NCBI RefSeq assembly: GCF_023715525.1
Contig: NZ_JAMBOG010000001.1
Coordinates: 1-64,000, forward strand
From: Kocuria rosea
Lineage (GTDB): Bacteria; Actinomycetota; Actinomycetes; Actinomycetales; Micrococcaceae
DNA length: 64,000 nt
Direction: 5' to 3'
The first letter of the stretch is position 1, and every line of letters starts with the position of its first letter. This document shows, one piece after another, positions 26,577 to 35,096 of the stretch. The translations under genes were made by a program, and so were the position numbers. The notes beneath the pieces were generated by a model that saw only the letters and a list, made by a program, of their open reading frames with translations, did not search any database and was not told the origin of the DNA.

Positions 26577-26615
26577 CCGAAGGGGCGGTCCCCGGTGCGG
26601 GGACCGCCCCTTCGG
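26577..26615 (-). terminator. Terminator after hup
   Basis: A 17-bp perfect stem (26577-26593 with 26599-26615) and a 5-nt loop lie 44 bp beyond the hup stop on the minus strand. It separates hup from the downstream membrane-protein gene. Confidence 0.85.
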
Positions 26616-26658
26616 ACGAAGCCGGTGGACGAGGTCCGAGACGGACCTGCGGAGGCGC

Positions 26659-26943
26659 TCACTTGTTGGAGACAGCCGCCTTGAGCTTGGAACCAGCGGT
26701 CAGCTTGACGCCGTGGCCGGCCGGGATCTCGATGGTCTCGCCGGTCTGCGGGTTGCGCCCGGTGCGAGCGGCACGGTCGGTGCGCTCGACGGCCAGCCAG
26801 CCCGGGATGGTGATCTTCTCACCGGCGGAGACGGACTCCTCGAAGACCTGGAACAGCGCGTCCAGCACACCGTTGACGGCGGCGTTGGTCGTGCCGGCCT
26901 TCTCGGCGACCTCTGCGACGAGTTCACTGCGGTTCTTAGCCAT
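26659..26943 (-). CDS. hup: DNA-binding protein HU
   Basis: HU (94 residues) bends and compacts DNA as a dimer. The core ELVAEVAEKAGTTNAAVNGVLDAL and the arm region GRNPQTGETIEIPA match the family, without the long lysine-rich tail of mycobacterial HU. Two ATGs are 6 bp apart. I chose the downstream one at 26941-26943 (MAKNRSE), because GGAGG lies 8 nt before it but only 2 nt before the other. It follows rpsN on the same strand across 73 bp and may be partly co-transcribed. Confidence 0.95.
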   Translation of the reverse strand: MAKNRSELVAEVAEKAGTTNAAVNGVLDALFQVFEESVSAGEKITIPGWLAVERTDRAARTGRNPQTGETIEIPAGHGVKLTAGSKLKAAVSNK

Positions 26944-27016
26944 GTTCATGTCCTCCTGGACTCGGGGTCGTGGGGGAGCACGGCGTCAGGGACAGCCCGC
27001 GCTCCTGCGTCAGAAA

Positions 27017-27322
27017 CTACCAGCTCGACTTAGAGATGCCGGGCAGTTCGCCGCGGTGCGCCATCGCGCGGAAGCGGACGCGGGAGATGCCGAACTTCTG
27101 GATCGTACCGCGGGGGCGGCCATCGATCTGGTCGCGGTTGCGCAGGCGGACCGGGGAGGCGTCGCGGGGCAGCTTCTGCAGGCCCAGGCGGGCCTCCTCG
27201 CGGGCCTCGGGGGTCGCGTTCTCGTCGACCAGGGTCTTCTTGAGCTCGGCACGCTTCGCGGCGTAGCGCTCGACGACGACCTTGCGCTGCTCGTTCTTGG
27301 CGATCTTGGACTTCTTGGCCAT
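27017..27322 (-). CDS. rpsN: 30S ribosomal protein S14, zinc-free form
   Basis: This 101-residue S14 is the longer type lacking the CxxC...CxxC zinc ribbon. The middle reads [23 protein letters not shown], and the conserved C-terminus ends GISKSSW. It lies 4 bp after rpmG in an rpmB-rpmG-rpsN operon. In other actinobacteria these zinc-free paralogues replace zinc-bearing versions under zinc limitation, usually under Zur control. Whether this organism also has a zinc-type S14 cannot be seen here. Confidence 0.95.
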   Translation of the reverse strand: MAKKSKIAKNEQRKVVVERYAAKRAELKKTLVDENATPEAREEARLGLQKLPRDASPVRLRNRDQIDGRPRGTIQKFGISRVRFRAMAHRGELPGISKSSW

Positions 27323-27326
27323 GGAT

Positions 27327-27494
<168 letters not shown>

Positions 27495-27495
27495 G

Positions 27496-27732
27496 TCAGA
27501 TCTTCTCCCCACGTGCGAGCATGTCGGTGACGACGGCGTCGATGCCACGGGCGTCGATGACCTTGATGCCCTTGGCGCTGACGTTGAGCGTCACGTTGCG
27601 GCGCAGCGAGGGCACCCAGTAACGCTTCTTCTGAATGTTCGGGTCGAACCGGCGCTTGGTACGGCGGTGCGAGTGCGAAATGCTGTGGCCAAAGCCCGGC
27701 TGAGCTCCGGTCACCTGGCAGTGCGCTGCCAT
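27496..27732 (-). CDS. rpmB: 50S ribosomal protein L28, zinc-free form
   Basis: L28 (78 residues) begins MAAHCQVTG and contains [16 protein letters not shown] and [16 protein letters not shown]. It has a single cysteine and so cannot form the four-cysteine zinc site. The ATG at 27730-27732 has GGAGGAG upstream. It is the first gene of rpmB-rpmG-rpsN, preceded by a strong promoter and a leader of about 200 nt. Confidence 0.95.
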   Translation of the reverse strand: MAAHCQVTGAQPGFGHSISHSHRRTKRRFDPNIQKKRYWVPSLRRNVTLNVSAKGIKVIDARGIDAVVTDMLARGEKI

Positions 27733-27901
27733 AGTGTTCTCCTCCAATGTTGACGAAATGACGGCACGCAGTGGGCGCCGCGGATGATCCCTCACCCGCG
27801 GCCGAGCGTCCCGTCACCTGAGAAATGCCACCGTTCGCCAACCGGGCCCTCTCGTAAGGCCCGCGGCGGGAACCGGCGGGGCCTCGCCACGATGAAGACG
27901 G

Positions 27902-27911
27902 TGAGAATCAA
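27902..27911 (-). promoter_or_regulatory. Candidate Zur half-site
   Basis: On the minus strand the bases read TTGATTCTCA, close to the right half of the actinobacterial Zur box (ATGATTTTCA). The left half is poor. It lies about 30-40 nt after the predicted start of the rpmB transcript. Zur control of zinc-free ribosomal genes is known in related bacteria; binding here is a guess. Confidence 0.2.
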
Positions 27912-27949
27912 GGTGCCGGAAGGTGGACTCCACCACACGACAGCCTTGA

Positions 27950-27978
27950 ATTCTAGGCCCGCACGGGCTCCCCCGCAA
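27950..27978 (-). promoter_or_regulatory. Promoter of the rpmB-rpmG-rpsN operon
   Basis: On the minus strand TTGCGG (rc of 27973-27978) and TAGAAT (rc of 27950-27955) are separated by exactly 17 bp. This is a good sigma-70-type promoter. The transcript would have a leader of about 210 nt before rpmB. Confidence 0.65.
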
Positions 27979-28006
27979 CTTGACGTCAGGCGTGACCAGC
28001 TTCGGG

Positions 28007-28912
28007 TCAGTCTACCGGCTCCCCCGGGGGCCGCAAACCGGGCGGCTCCCCGACCATCCGCACGGGGGCGGGCCGGGCCCCGGGATCCCGGCCGATCGGG
28101 TAGCGGCAGTCGATCGCCGCGTACGAGTGGTGGCGGCCGATGGGGACGATCAGCGGGGTGCGGGAGACGGGGTCGAGCACGATCCGCGCCCGCAGCCCGA
28201 ACACGTCCGTGAGGAACCTCTCGGTGAGCACCTCGGCCGGGGCGCCCTGCCGGGCGACCTCCCCGTCCTTGAGGGCCACGAGGTGGTCCGCGTAGCGGGC
28301 GGCGAGGTTGAGGTCGTGCAGGACGAGCACCATGGTGGTGCCCTCGCGCCGGTTGAGGTCGGTGAGCAGGTCCAGGACCTCGACCTCGTTGGCGACGTCG
28401 AGGAACGCGGTGGGCTCGTCCAGGAGCAGGATCTCGGTCTCCTGGGCCAGGGCCATCGCGATCCAGGCGCGCCGGCGCTGGCCCCCGGAGAGGTCGTCCA
28501 CGGCGCGCCCGGCCACCGGCTCCAGACCGGTCAGGGCGATCGCCCGGCGCACGGCCTGCTCGTCCTGCGGGCCGTAGCCGCCGAGCAGGCCCCGGCGGTG
28601 GGGGGTGCGGCCGCGGTAGACGAGCTCGGTGACGGTCAGCCCGGAGTGCTCGGGGGCGTCCTGGGGCAGGAGGCCCATCACGGTGGCCACGTACTTCGAG
28701 GAGCGGGAGTGGATGTCCTTGCCGTCGAGCAGGACGAGGCCCGTGGTGGGGCGCAGCATCCGGGCGAGGCCCCGCAGCAGGGTGGTCTTGCCGGAGGCGT
28801 TCGCGCCCACGATGACGGTCACCCTCCCCTCGGGGATCTCCACGGAGACGTCCCGCAGGACGTGCTCCGCCCCGTAGGCCAGGCTGAGGTCGACGGTGCG
28901 CAGGGAGGTCAC
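28007..28912 (-). CDS. Orphan siderophore/cobalamin-type ABC ATPase (FepC/FecE family)
   Basis: This 301-residue ATPase matches the iron-siderophore importer family. It has Walker A GANASGKTT, signature LSGGQRRR, Walker B EILLLDEPTAFLD and LVLHDLN with the switch histidine. The C-terminal tail of about 35 residues is proline-rich. No permease or binding protein is adjacent, so it may serve a transporter encoded elsewhere. GTG start with GAGGAG 8 nt upstream. It overlaps the SGNH gene by 4 bp and so is co-expressed with malQ, an odd partnership. Confidence 0.85.
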   Translation of the reverse strand: MTSLRTVDLSLAYGAEHVLRDVSVEIPEGRVTVIVGANASGKTTLLRGLARMLRPTTGLVLLDGKDIHSRSSKYVATVMGLLPQDAPEHSGLTVTELVYRGRTPHRRGLLGGYGPQDEQAVRRAIALTGLEPVAGRAVDDLSGGQRRRAWIAMALAQETEILLLDEPTAFLDVANEVEVLDLLTDLNRREGTTMVLVLHDLNLAARYADHLVALKDGEVARQGAPAEVLTERFLTDVFGLRARIVLDPVSRTPLIVPIGRHHSYAAIDCRYPIGRDPGARPAPVRMVGEPPGLRPPGEPVD

Positions 28913-29754
28913 GGGCGGGTCTCCTCGCGGCCGGGGCGCTCCGCGGGCCCGGCGGGGACGACCTCGCGCGGGTGCAGCGCCGTGTACTGCGGGTACCGCG
29001 GGGCGACGGCGTCCCCGGACGACGTGCCGCGCAGCCGCCGCCCGATCCACGGCAGCAGGTACTCGCGGGCCCAGTACAGGTCCTCCTTGAGCACGCCGGG
29101 GGTCGCGGTGACCGGCAGCCGGTCGGTGGCGGGCAGCTCGAGCGCGTGCTCCACGCCCAGCAGCTCCAGCATCCGGGCCGCCACGAACGCGTGCCCCGCG
29201 GCGGACATGTGCAGCCGGTCCACCGCCCAGTAGCGCCAGTCCTGCAGCGCGCGCATCCGCCAGTAGTCGAGGACCAGGCACCCGTGCCGGTCGGCGATCT
29301 CCCGCACGTGCTCGTTGTAGAGGGCCTGACGGGGCCGGGTCCAGGAGGTGGGGGCGTCGCGGCCCGGGTCGAAGGCCGTGAACAGCACCACCCGGGCGCC
29401 GGAGGCCCGCAGCCGCGCCACCGCCGCCTCGTAGTCCTCCATGAGGGCGTCCACGTCCGCCCGGGGACGCAGCATGTCGTTGCCGCCCGCGTAGAGGCTC
29501 ACGAGGGTCGGCTCCAGGGCCAGGCACGGGTCGAGCTGCTCCTCGACGATCCCGCGCAGCAGCCGGCCGCGGACCGCCAGGTTCGCGTAGCGGGTGTCCG
29601 GGCGGGCGGCGGTGAGCTGCTCGGCCACGAGGTCGGCCCAGCCGCGCACCCCGTTGGGGCGGGCGGGGTCGGGATCGCCCACGCCCTCGGTCATCGAGTC
29701 GCCGATGGCCACGTAGCGCACGGGGTGCGCGAGCAGGTCGGTCGTCGTCGTCAC
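28909..29754 (-). CDS. SGNH/GDSL hydrolase
   Basis: The 281-residue protein belongs to the SGNH lipase/esterase fold. Block I reads AIGDSMTEGVGD with the nucleophilic serine, block III YAGGND, and block V has Asp and His in DRLHMSAAGH. There is no signal peptide, so it is probably cytoplasmic. The substrate is unknown; family members deacylate lipids, sugars or other esters. The GTG start overlaps malQ by 4 bp and its end overlaps the ATPase gene by 4 bp. Its link to glucan metabolism is only positional. Confidence 0.85.
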   Translation of the reverse strand: MTTTTDLLAHPVRYVAIGDSMTEGVGDPDPARPNGVRGWADLVAEQLTAARPDTRYANLAVRGRLLRGIVEEQLDPCLALEPTLVSLYAGGNDMLRPRADVDALMEDYEAAVARLRASGARVVLFTAFDPGRDAPTSWTRPRQALYNEHVREIADRHGCLVLDYWRMRALQDWRYWAVDRLHMSAAGHAFVAARMLELLGVEHALELPATDRLPVTATPGVLKEDLYWAREYLLPWIGRRLRGTSSGDAVAPRYPQYTALHPREVVPAGPAERPGREETRP

Positions 29755-31988
29755 GCGCTGCGCCCCCCGGCGTCGGGCGCGGCGCGGTCGACGCCCTGCG
29801 GCTGCTCGGGCTCCCCCACCTGCCGCAGGCGGGGCCGGATGCCCAGGGCCTCGTTGACGGCGCGCACCAGGGAGTTCGCGCGGTCGTTGTCCGGGAGGGT
29901 CTCGAGCAGGACGGGGTTGCCCGCGCCGTCGGCCAGGGGCACCCGCCAGTTGGGGTACTCGTCGCCGGTGCCCGGCTGGTTCTGCATCCGCCGCTCGCCG
30001 ACCGCGTCCACGAGCGAGACGTTGAGCAGCAGCGCCGGGGACTGCGCGAGGTAGCGGTGCAGCGCCTCGATCCTGCCCTGCTCGTCCGTGGCCTCGCCGT
30101 GCGGGAGCAGTCCCTTGGCCGCGACCGCCGCGAAGAACGTGTCCAGCTGCTTGCGGGCCTCGGCGCGCTCCTCCTCGGCGGGGCGGGCCAGCAGCCCGAG
30201 CTGCTCGCGGACGTCCACCTGGACGCCCTCGAGGAACCCGGCGGTGGGCGGGAAGTCGTGGGTGTTCACCGAGGCCATGCTCAGCTCCCGGTACAGGGAC
30301 GGGTCGAGGGGCTCCTCCCCGTCCTCGTCCAGCTCGAACCACAGGATGGAGGTGCCCAGCACGCCGCGCTCGGCGAGGTGCTCCCGCACCCACGGCTCGA
30401 GGGTGCCGAGGTCCTCGCCGACGACCACGGCACCGGCGAGCTCGGCCTCGAGCGCGAGGATCCCGACCATCGCCTCGTGGTCGTAGTAGACGTAGGCGCC
30501 GTCGGAGGCCTCCTGGCCGTCCGGGATCCACCACAGCCGGTAGAGGCCCAGGATGTGGTCCACGCGGATGCCCCCGGCGTGCCGGAAGATGGTGCGCAGC
30601 ATGTCCCGCCAGGGCAGGTACCCGGCCTCGGCGAGGCGCTCGGGGTGCCACGGGGGCTGGGACCAGTTCTGGCCCTTCTGGTTGTACATGTCGGCGGGCG
30701 CGCCCACGCTGACCCCGGACGCGAGGACGTCCTGGAGGGTCCACGCGTCGGCGCCCTGCTTGTGCACGCCCACGGCCAGGTCGTGGATCACGCCGATGTC
30801 CATCCCGGCGAGGTGGGCCGCGCGCTGGGCGGCCTCGAGCTGCTCGTCGAGCAGCCACTGCATCCACACGTGGAAGTCGATCCGGCGGGACAGCCGGGTG
30901 CGCGCCTCCACCGCGTACGGGGAGTCGGGGGTCGCGGCCGCGTCGGCCCACTCGGGGGCGTCCTCCCCGAGCTCCTCCCGCAGCGCGCACCACAGGCCAA
31001 AGTCCTGCAGGCCCTGCCCGCCCTCGGCCACGAAGCGGCGCAGCTGCTGCTGGCGGTGCGGGGAGCGGCGGACCGTGAACAGCAGCTCGAGGCTCTTGAG
31101 CTTCGCCGCGTACGCCTTGTCCCGGTCGATGGAGGTGGTGTCGAGGTTGTCCCTGCGCTGGATGGCGGCCAGCGTGCTCACGACCTCGAGGTCGGCCGGG
31201 CGCAGGTAGGCGTACTCCGGGACCTCGGCGATGCGCAGGTAGAGCGGGTTGAAGAACCGGCGGCTGGTGGGCAGGTACGGCGAGGGCTCCACCGGAGGGG
31301 TGGGCTCGGCGGCGTGCAGCGGGTTGACGAGCAGGTAGTCCGCACCCTGCTCCCCCGAGATGGCGGCGAGGCTCGCGAGGTCGGAGACGTCCCCGACCCC
31401 CCACGAGCGCCCGGACGTCACCGAGTAGATCTGCGCCATGTAGCCCCAGCGGCGCCGGCTGTGGAGCCGGTCCGTGGTCGACAGCCGCCGGGGGGTCACC
31501 GCCAGCGGCGCCGTGGCGGGGCGCCCGCCGTCGACGTCGGGGCACTCCGCCCGCAGCTCGTACCAGCCCACGGCCAGGTGCTCGGGGACCTCGAAGGTGG
31601 CCTGTCCCGTGAGCACGCCGTCGACGTCGCGCGGGGAGCGCCAGTTCTCGACCTGCCCGGCGGTGGTCGTCCTGCCGTCCTCCGCCACGACCGTCACCCG
31701 CACCGGGGAGCCGTGGGGGACGTGGACGGCGAAGCGGGTCCGGGCGCCGGCGACGGCGACGACGACGGACGGCAGCAGCCGCCGCCACGGCGCGCGGTCG
31801 CGCTCGGCGAGCGCCGCCTCGACCGCGGCGTCGTCGGAGGCGTCGGCGCCCAGGGCCGTGAGCACGGCCCGCAGGGTCGGCTCCGGGACCTCCCGCTCCT
31901 GCCCGTCGAACCCGGAGTAGGTCGTGGAGACCCGGTGCGCCTCGGCGAGCCGGCGCAGCGCGTCGCTGGTGGTGGTGGTGTCGGCCAT
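29751..31988 (-). CDS. malQ: 4-alpha-glucanotransferase
   Basis: MalQ (745 residues, GH77) moves maltosyl and longer glucan units between chains in maltodextrin and glycogen metabolism. The catalytic motifs are GIRVDHILGLYR (nucleophile Asp), VVVGEDLGT (acid/base Glu) and SVNTHDFPPTAG (stabilising Asp). The N-terminal 150 residues form an extra beta domain found in actinobacterial members. I chose the ATG at 31986-31988: TAGAGT lies 7 nt upstream, so the message is probably leaderless; a GTG 9 bp upstream overlaps that element. The gene leads a three-gene overlapping operon. Confidence 0.93.
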   Translation of the reverse strand: MADTTTTSDALRRLAEAHRVSTTYSGFDGQEREVPEPTLRAVLTALGADASDDAAVEAALAERDRAPWRRLLPSVVVAVAGARTRFAVHVPHGSPVRVTVVAEDGRTTTAGQVENWRSPRDVDGVLTGQATFEVPEHLAVGWYELRAECPDVDGGRPATAPLAVTPRRLSTTDRLHSRRRWGYMAQIYSVTSGRSWGVGDVSDLASLAAISGEQGADYLLVNPLHAAEPTPPVEPSPYLPTSRRFFNPLYLRIAEVPEYAYLRPADLEVVSTLAAIQRRDNLDTTSIDRDKAYAAKLKSLELLFTVRRSPHRQQQLRRFVAEGGQGLQDFGLWCALREELGEDAPEWADAAATPDSPYAVEARTRLSRRIDFHVWMQWLLDEQLEAAQRAAHLAGMDIGVIHDLAVGVHKQGADAWTLQDVLASGVSVGAPADMYNQKGQNWSQPPWHPERLAEAGYLPWRDMLRTIFRHAGGIRVDHILGLYRLWWIPDGQEASDGAYVYYDHEAMVGILALEAELAGAVVVGEDLGTLEPWVREHLAERGVLGTSILWFELDEDGEEPLDPSLYRELSMASVNTHDFPPTAGFLEGVQVDVREQLGLLARPAEEERAEARKQLDTFFAAVAAKGLLPHGEATDEQGRIEALHRYLAQSPALLLNVSLVDAVGERRMQNQPGTGDEYPNWRVPLADGAGNPVLLETLPDNDRANSLVRAVNEALGIRPRLRQVGEPEQPQGVDRAAPDAGGRSA

Positions 31989-31995
31989 GGGCCCC

Positions 31996-32024
31996 ACTCT
32001 AACCAGTGCGCGTCGCGACGCGCA
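31996..32024 (-). promoter_or_regulatory. malQ promoter with an 18-bp palindrome
   Basis: TAGAGT (rc of 31996-32001) is the -10. TGCGCGTCGCGACGCGCA at 32007-32024 is a perfect palindrome covering the place of the -35. Its central CG and position suggest a repressor site, perhaps of a LacI-type sugar regulator, though the regulator is not in the window. Confidence 0.5.
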
Positions 32025-32058
32025 GTGGGCTGACGGTCCGCCCCGGGCGGGCCCCGCG

Positions 32059-33105
32059 CTACGCGAGGGTGCGGGCGACGTCGACGACGAACCGGTAGCG
32101 CACGTCCGAGGCGACGACCCGGTCGTAGGCGGCGTCGACGTCGTCGGCGCCGATCAGCTCGATCTCCGCCTCGACGCCGTGCTCGGCGCAGAACTCGAGC
32201 ATCTCCTGGTGCTCGGGGAGCCCGCCGACCATGGAGCCGGTGAGCACCCGCTGGGTGCCCACCAGCGCGCCGGGGCGCACGCTGTACGGCTCGGTGGGCA
32301 GCCCCACCGAGCACAGCACGCCGTTGACCCGCAGCAGGGACAGGTACTGCTCGATCGGCAGGTCCGCGGAGACGGTGTTGAGGATCAGGTCGAAGCGGCC
32401 CCGGTTGCGGGCGAACGTCTCCGGGTCCTTCGTGGCGAAGTAGTCGACCGCGCCGAAGGCGAGGCCGTCGTCCTGCTTGGACAGGCTCTGGCTGAGCACG
32501 GTCACCTCGGCGCCCATGGCCGCGGCGATCTTCACCGCGACGTGGCCGAGCCCGCCCATCCCCAGGACGGCGACCTTGCGGCCGGGCCCGGCGCCCCAGC
32601 GCTTGAGCGGGGCGTACGTCGTGATCCCGGCGCACAGCAGCGGGGCCGCGCGTGCCGGGTCGAGGGCGTCGGGCACGTGCATCACGAAGCGCTCGTCGAC
32701 GACGATCCCCCGGCTGTAGCCGCCCTTCGTCACGGTGCCGTCGGGCAGCGGGGCGTTGTAGGTGCCGACCACGCCCTGCGTGCAGAAGTTCTCCTGGCCG
32801 GTGGTGCAGTACTCGCAGCGCCCGCACGAGTCGACGAAGCAGCCGACCCCCACGGTGTCGCCGGGGGCGAAGCCCTCGACGGCCTCGCCCACCGCGAGCA
32901 CGCGGCCGACGATCTCGTGGCCGGGGGTCACGGGGTAGCGGGTGCCGCCCCACTCGTCGCGGGCGGTGTGGATGTCGGAGTGGCAGATCCCGGCGTAGTC
33001 GATGCGGATCTCGACGTCGCGGGGACCGACCGCGCGGCGCTCGATCGTGGTGCGGCGGAAGCCGGAGCCGGCGGAGGTGGCCTCGAGGGCGGGGACGGTG
33101 CTCAT
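32059..33105 (-). CDS. Zinc-dependent alcohol dehydrogenase (AdhC/YahK type)
   Basis: The 348-residue enzyme interconverts aldehydes and alcohols, probably with NADP(H). Catalytic zinc ligands are in CHSD and GHE, and the structural zinc cysteines in CGRCEYCTTGQENFC. The Rossmann motif is GMGGLGHVAVK. The pattern follows the cinnamyl-alcohol-dehydrogenase-like group that reduces many aldehydes. The natural substrate is unknown. It precedes the luciferase-like gene's product on the same strand, 64 bp downstream of that gene. Confidence 0.9.
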   Translation of the reverse strand: MSTVPALEATSAGSGFRRTTIERRAVGPRDVEIRIDYAGICHSDIHTARDEWGGTRYPVTPGHEIVGRVLAVGEAVEGFAPGDTVGVGCFVDSCGRCEYCTTGQENFCTQGVVGTYNAPLPDGTVTKGGYSRGIVVDERFVMHVPDALDPARAAPLLCAGITTYAPLKRWGAGPGRKVAVLGMGGLGHVAVKIAAAMGAEVTVLSQSLSKQDDGLAFGAVDYFATKDPETFARNRGRFDLILNTVSADLPIEQYLSLLRVNGVLCSVGLPTEPYSVRPGALVGTQRVLTGSMVGGLPEHQEMLEFCAEHGVEAEIELIGADDVDAAYDRVVASDVRYRFVVDVARTLA

Positions 33106-33169
33106 GCGGTGCTCCTGTCGTGGGGCGGGTCGGACGGGGACGGACGGGACGGGCCGGGGGGCCGGCGGC

Positions 33170-34162
33170 TCACCAGGCCTGCGCGACCAGCTCGTAGGAG
33201 CGGGCGCGGACCTCGGGGTCGTGGGCGTAGCTGTTGAGCATCAGCTCGTCGGCCTGGGTGATCTCCACGATCTGCTCGAGCTCCGCGACGACGTGCTCCG
33301 GGGTGCCGACCGCCGAGACGGCGAGGTGCTGCTCCACCATGGCCGCCTCGGCCGCGGTCAGCTCGACCCGGTCCACGGGCGGGCGCAGGGGGCCGCGGTC
33401 GTTGCGGGCCAGCCCGCGCACGAGCAGCTGGTGGGTCGTGAACTGGTGCCGGGCCTCCTCGTCCGAGTCGGCGGCGAGGACGTTGGCCGCCACCATGACG
33501 TGGGGGCGCTCGATCGTGGCGGTGGGGGCCCCGGCGTCGAAGCGCTGCCGGTACAGGGCGATCGCGTCCATGATCATGGCCGGGGCGAAGTGGGAGGCGA
33601 AGGCGTAGGGCAGGCCCAGCCGGGCGGCGAGCTCCGCCCCGCCCGTCGAGGAGCCGAGGATCCACAGCGGCACGTCCGTGGTCCGGGCCACCGGCGCGCG
33701 CACGACCTCCTGCTCCTGCCCGCCGAACAGCCGCACCAGCCGGCGCACGTCGGCCTCGAAGGTGTCGTGGCCGGCGGAGCCGCGGCGCAGCTCGAGCGCC
33801 GTGCGCATGTCGGTGCCCGGGGCGCGGCCCAGCCCGAGGTCGACGCGCCCCGGGTAGAGGTTGGCGAGCGTGCCGAAGGCCTCCGCCACGGTCAGCGGCA
33901 CGTGGTTGGGCAGCATGATCCCGCCGGAGCCCACGCGCAGGTGCTCGGTCGCGGCGAGCGCCTGGCCGATGAGCACGGCGGTCGCGGAGGACGCGAACGC
34001 CTCCGTGTTGTGGTGCTCGGCGTACCACAGCCGCCCGTAGCCGGCGGCCTCGAGCCGGCGGGCGAGGGCCGTCGCCTCCCGCAGGGCGTCCGCGGTGGAG
34101 CGGCCCTCGGACAGGGGGACGAGGTCGAGGGCGGACAGCGGGACGTGGGAGGGGGCGGGCAC
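33170..34162 (-). CDS. Luciferase-like (LLM class) flavin-dependent monooxygenase
   Basis: This 330-residue protein is an F420- or FMN-dependent oxidoreductase of the bacterial luciferase superfamily. Visible features are [33 protein letters not shown] and [16 protein letters not shown], typical of the MsnO8/YhbW-like group that uses FMN. Substrate unknown. The GTG start has GGAAGA upstream. It is divergent from the HAD gene across 150 bp and could be co-transcribed with the downstream dehydrogenase. Confidence 0.88.
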   Translation of the reverse strand: MPAPSHVPLSALDLVPLSEGRSTADALREATALARRLEAAGYGRLWYAEHHNTEAFASSATAVLIGQALAATEHLRVGSGGIMLPNHVPLTVAEAFGTLANLYPGRVDLGLGRAPGTDMRTALELRRGSAGHDTFEADVRRLVRLFGGQEQEVVRAPVARTTDVPLWILGSSTGGAELAARLGLPYAFASHFAPAMIMDAIALYRQRFDAGAPTATIERPHVMVAANVLAADSDEEARHQFTTHQLLVRGLARNDRGPLRPPVDRVELTAAEAAMVEQHLAVSAVGTPEHVVAELEQIVEITQADELMLNSYAHDPEVRARSYELVAQAW

Positions 34163-34312
34163 GGGCGGCTTCTTCCGGTTCGGGGATGGGGTCGGGGAGG
34201 TCGTTCGGTGGCGGCAACACCCGGGACGGGGGGCGTTATTCCGTGCCCCGCCGCGGCGTCGTCCTGCTCACACGGCGGCCCGGGGACCCCCGGGGTGGGG
34301 CACCATGGGAGC

Positions 34313-35029
34313 ATGACCTCTTCTGCGCACCCCGTCCCCTCCCCCGCAGGACCCTCGGCGGTCCTGCCCGCGCCGGCCCCGGAGTGGGTCCCGGCGTGCG
34401 TGGTCTTCGACTGCGACGGCATCCTCATGGACACGGAGGCGAACTGGGCGGAGGTCCAGCGCATCGTCTCCGAGCGCAACGGGCTGGAGTACACGGACGC
34501 CGACCAGCGGAGGATGATGGGCTGGTCGGCGGCGGACGTCGCGGACGCGATCGCCGGCGCCGCCCACGCCGACCGCGCCCTCGTCTACGCCGACGTCCTG
34601 CGCACCGAGGAGCAGATCCTGTCCGGGCGGCTGGTCCCGATCGAGGGCGCGCTCGAGACGGTGCGCGCGTTCGCGCAGCGCGTGCCGGTGGCGGTGGCCA
34701 GCAACTCCACGCGCACGATCCTCGGGGTGAAGCTCGAGTCGGCCGGGTTCGCCCCCTACCTCACCACCTGGGTCTCGTCCGACGACGTGCCCCGCGGCAA
34801 GCCCGCCCCGGACATCTACCTCGAGGCCGTGCGGCGGCTGGGCTTCGCCCCCGGCGAGGCGCTCGCGGTGGAGGACTCCGCGGCGGGGGCCGCGTCGGCC
34901 GTGGCCGCAGGGCTGGTGGTGACCGCGGTGCCGTCCCTGCCGGACGGGGACCCCGTTCCGGCGCACCTGCGGGTCACGTCGTTGACGGATCCGGCGTTCC
35001 GGGAGCTGATGGCCCGCTGGCTGGGCTGA
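34313..35029 (+). CDS. HAD-superfamily sugar-phosphate phosphatase (beta-phosphoglucomutase-like)
   Basis: The 238-residue enzyme has all four HAD motifs: VFDCDGILMDTE with the nucleophilic Asp, VASNST, RGKPAPDIYL and VEDSAAG. The cap domain after motif I is of the small alpha-helical type seen in 2-deoxyglucose-6-phosphatase and beta-phosphoglucomutase. A proline/alanine-rich N-terminal stretch of about 25 residues is probably disordered. CACCAT lies 6 nt before the ATG, a weak leaderless -10 candidate. The gene stands alone; the substrate cannot be told. Confidence 0.88.
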   Translation: MTSSAHPVPSPAGPSAVLPAPAPEWVPACVVFDCDGILMDTEANWAEVQRIVSERNGLEYTDADQRRMMGWSAADVADAIAGAAHADRALVYADVLRTEEQILSGRLVPIEGALETVRAFAQRVPVAVASNSTRTILGVKLESAGFAPYLTTWVSSDDVPRGKPAPDIYLEAVRRLGFAPGEALAVEDSAAGAASAVAAGLVVTAVPSLPDGDPVPAHLRVTSLTDPAFRELMARWLG

Positions 35030-35096
35030 GTACGACCGCCCGGCACGCGGAGGCGGACCGGGCGGTCGTGGCGGGCGCGCCGGTGGCGCTGCGGGG

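Noticed and set aside
26944-26949. Upstream ATG for hup
   Set aside because: It lies only 2 nt from the Shine-Dalgarno sequence; the ATG at 26941-26943 has the correct 8-nt spacing and matches the family start.
27733-28006. Full Zur box in the rpmB leader
   Set aside because: Only one half matches. No complete inverted repeat of the Zur type was found, so it is listed only as a weak half-site.
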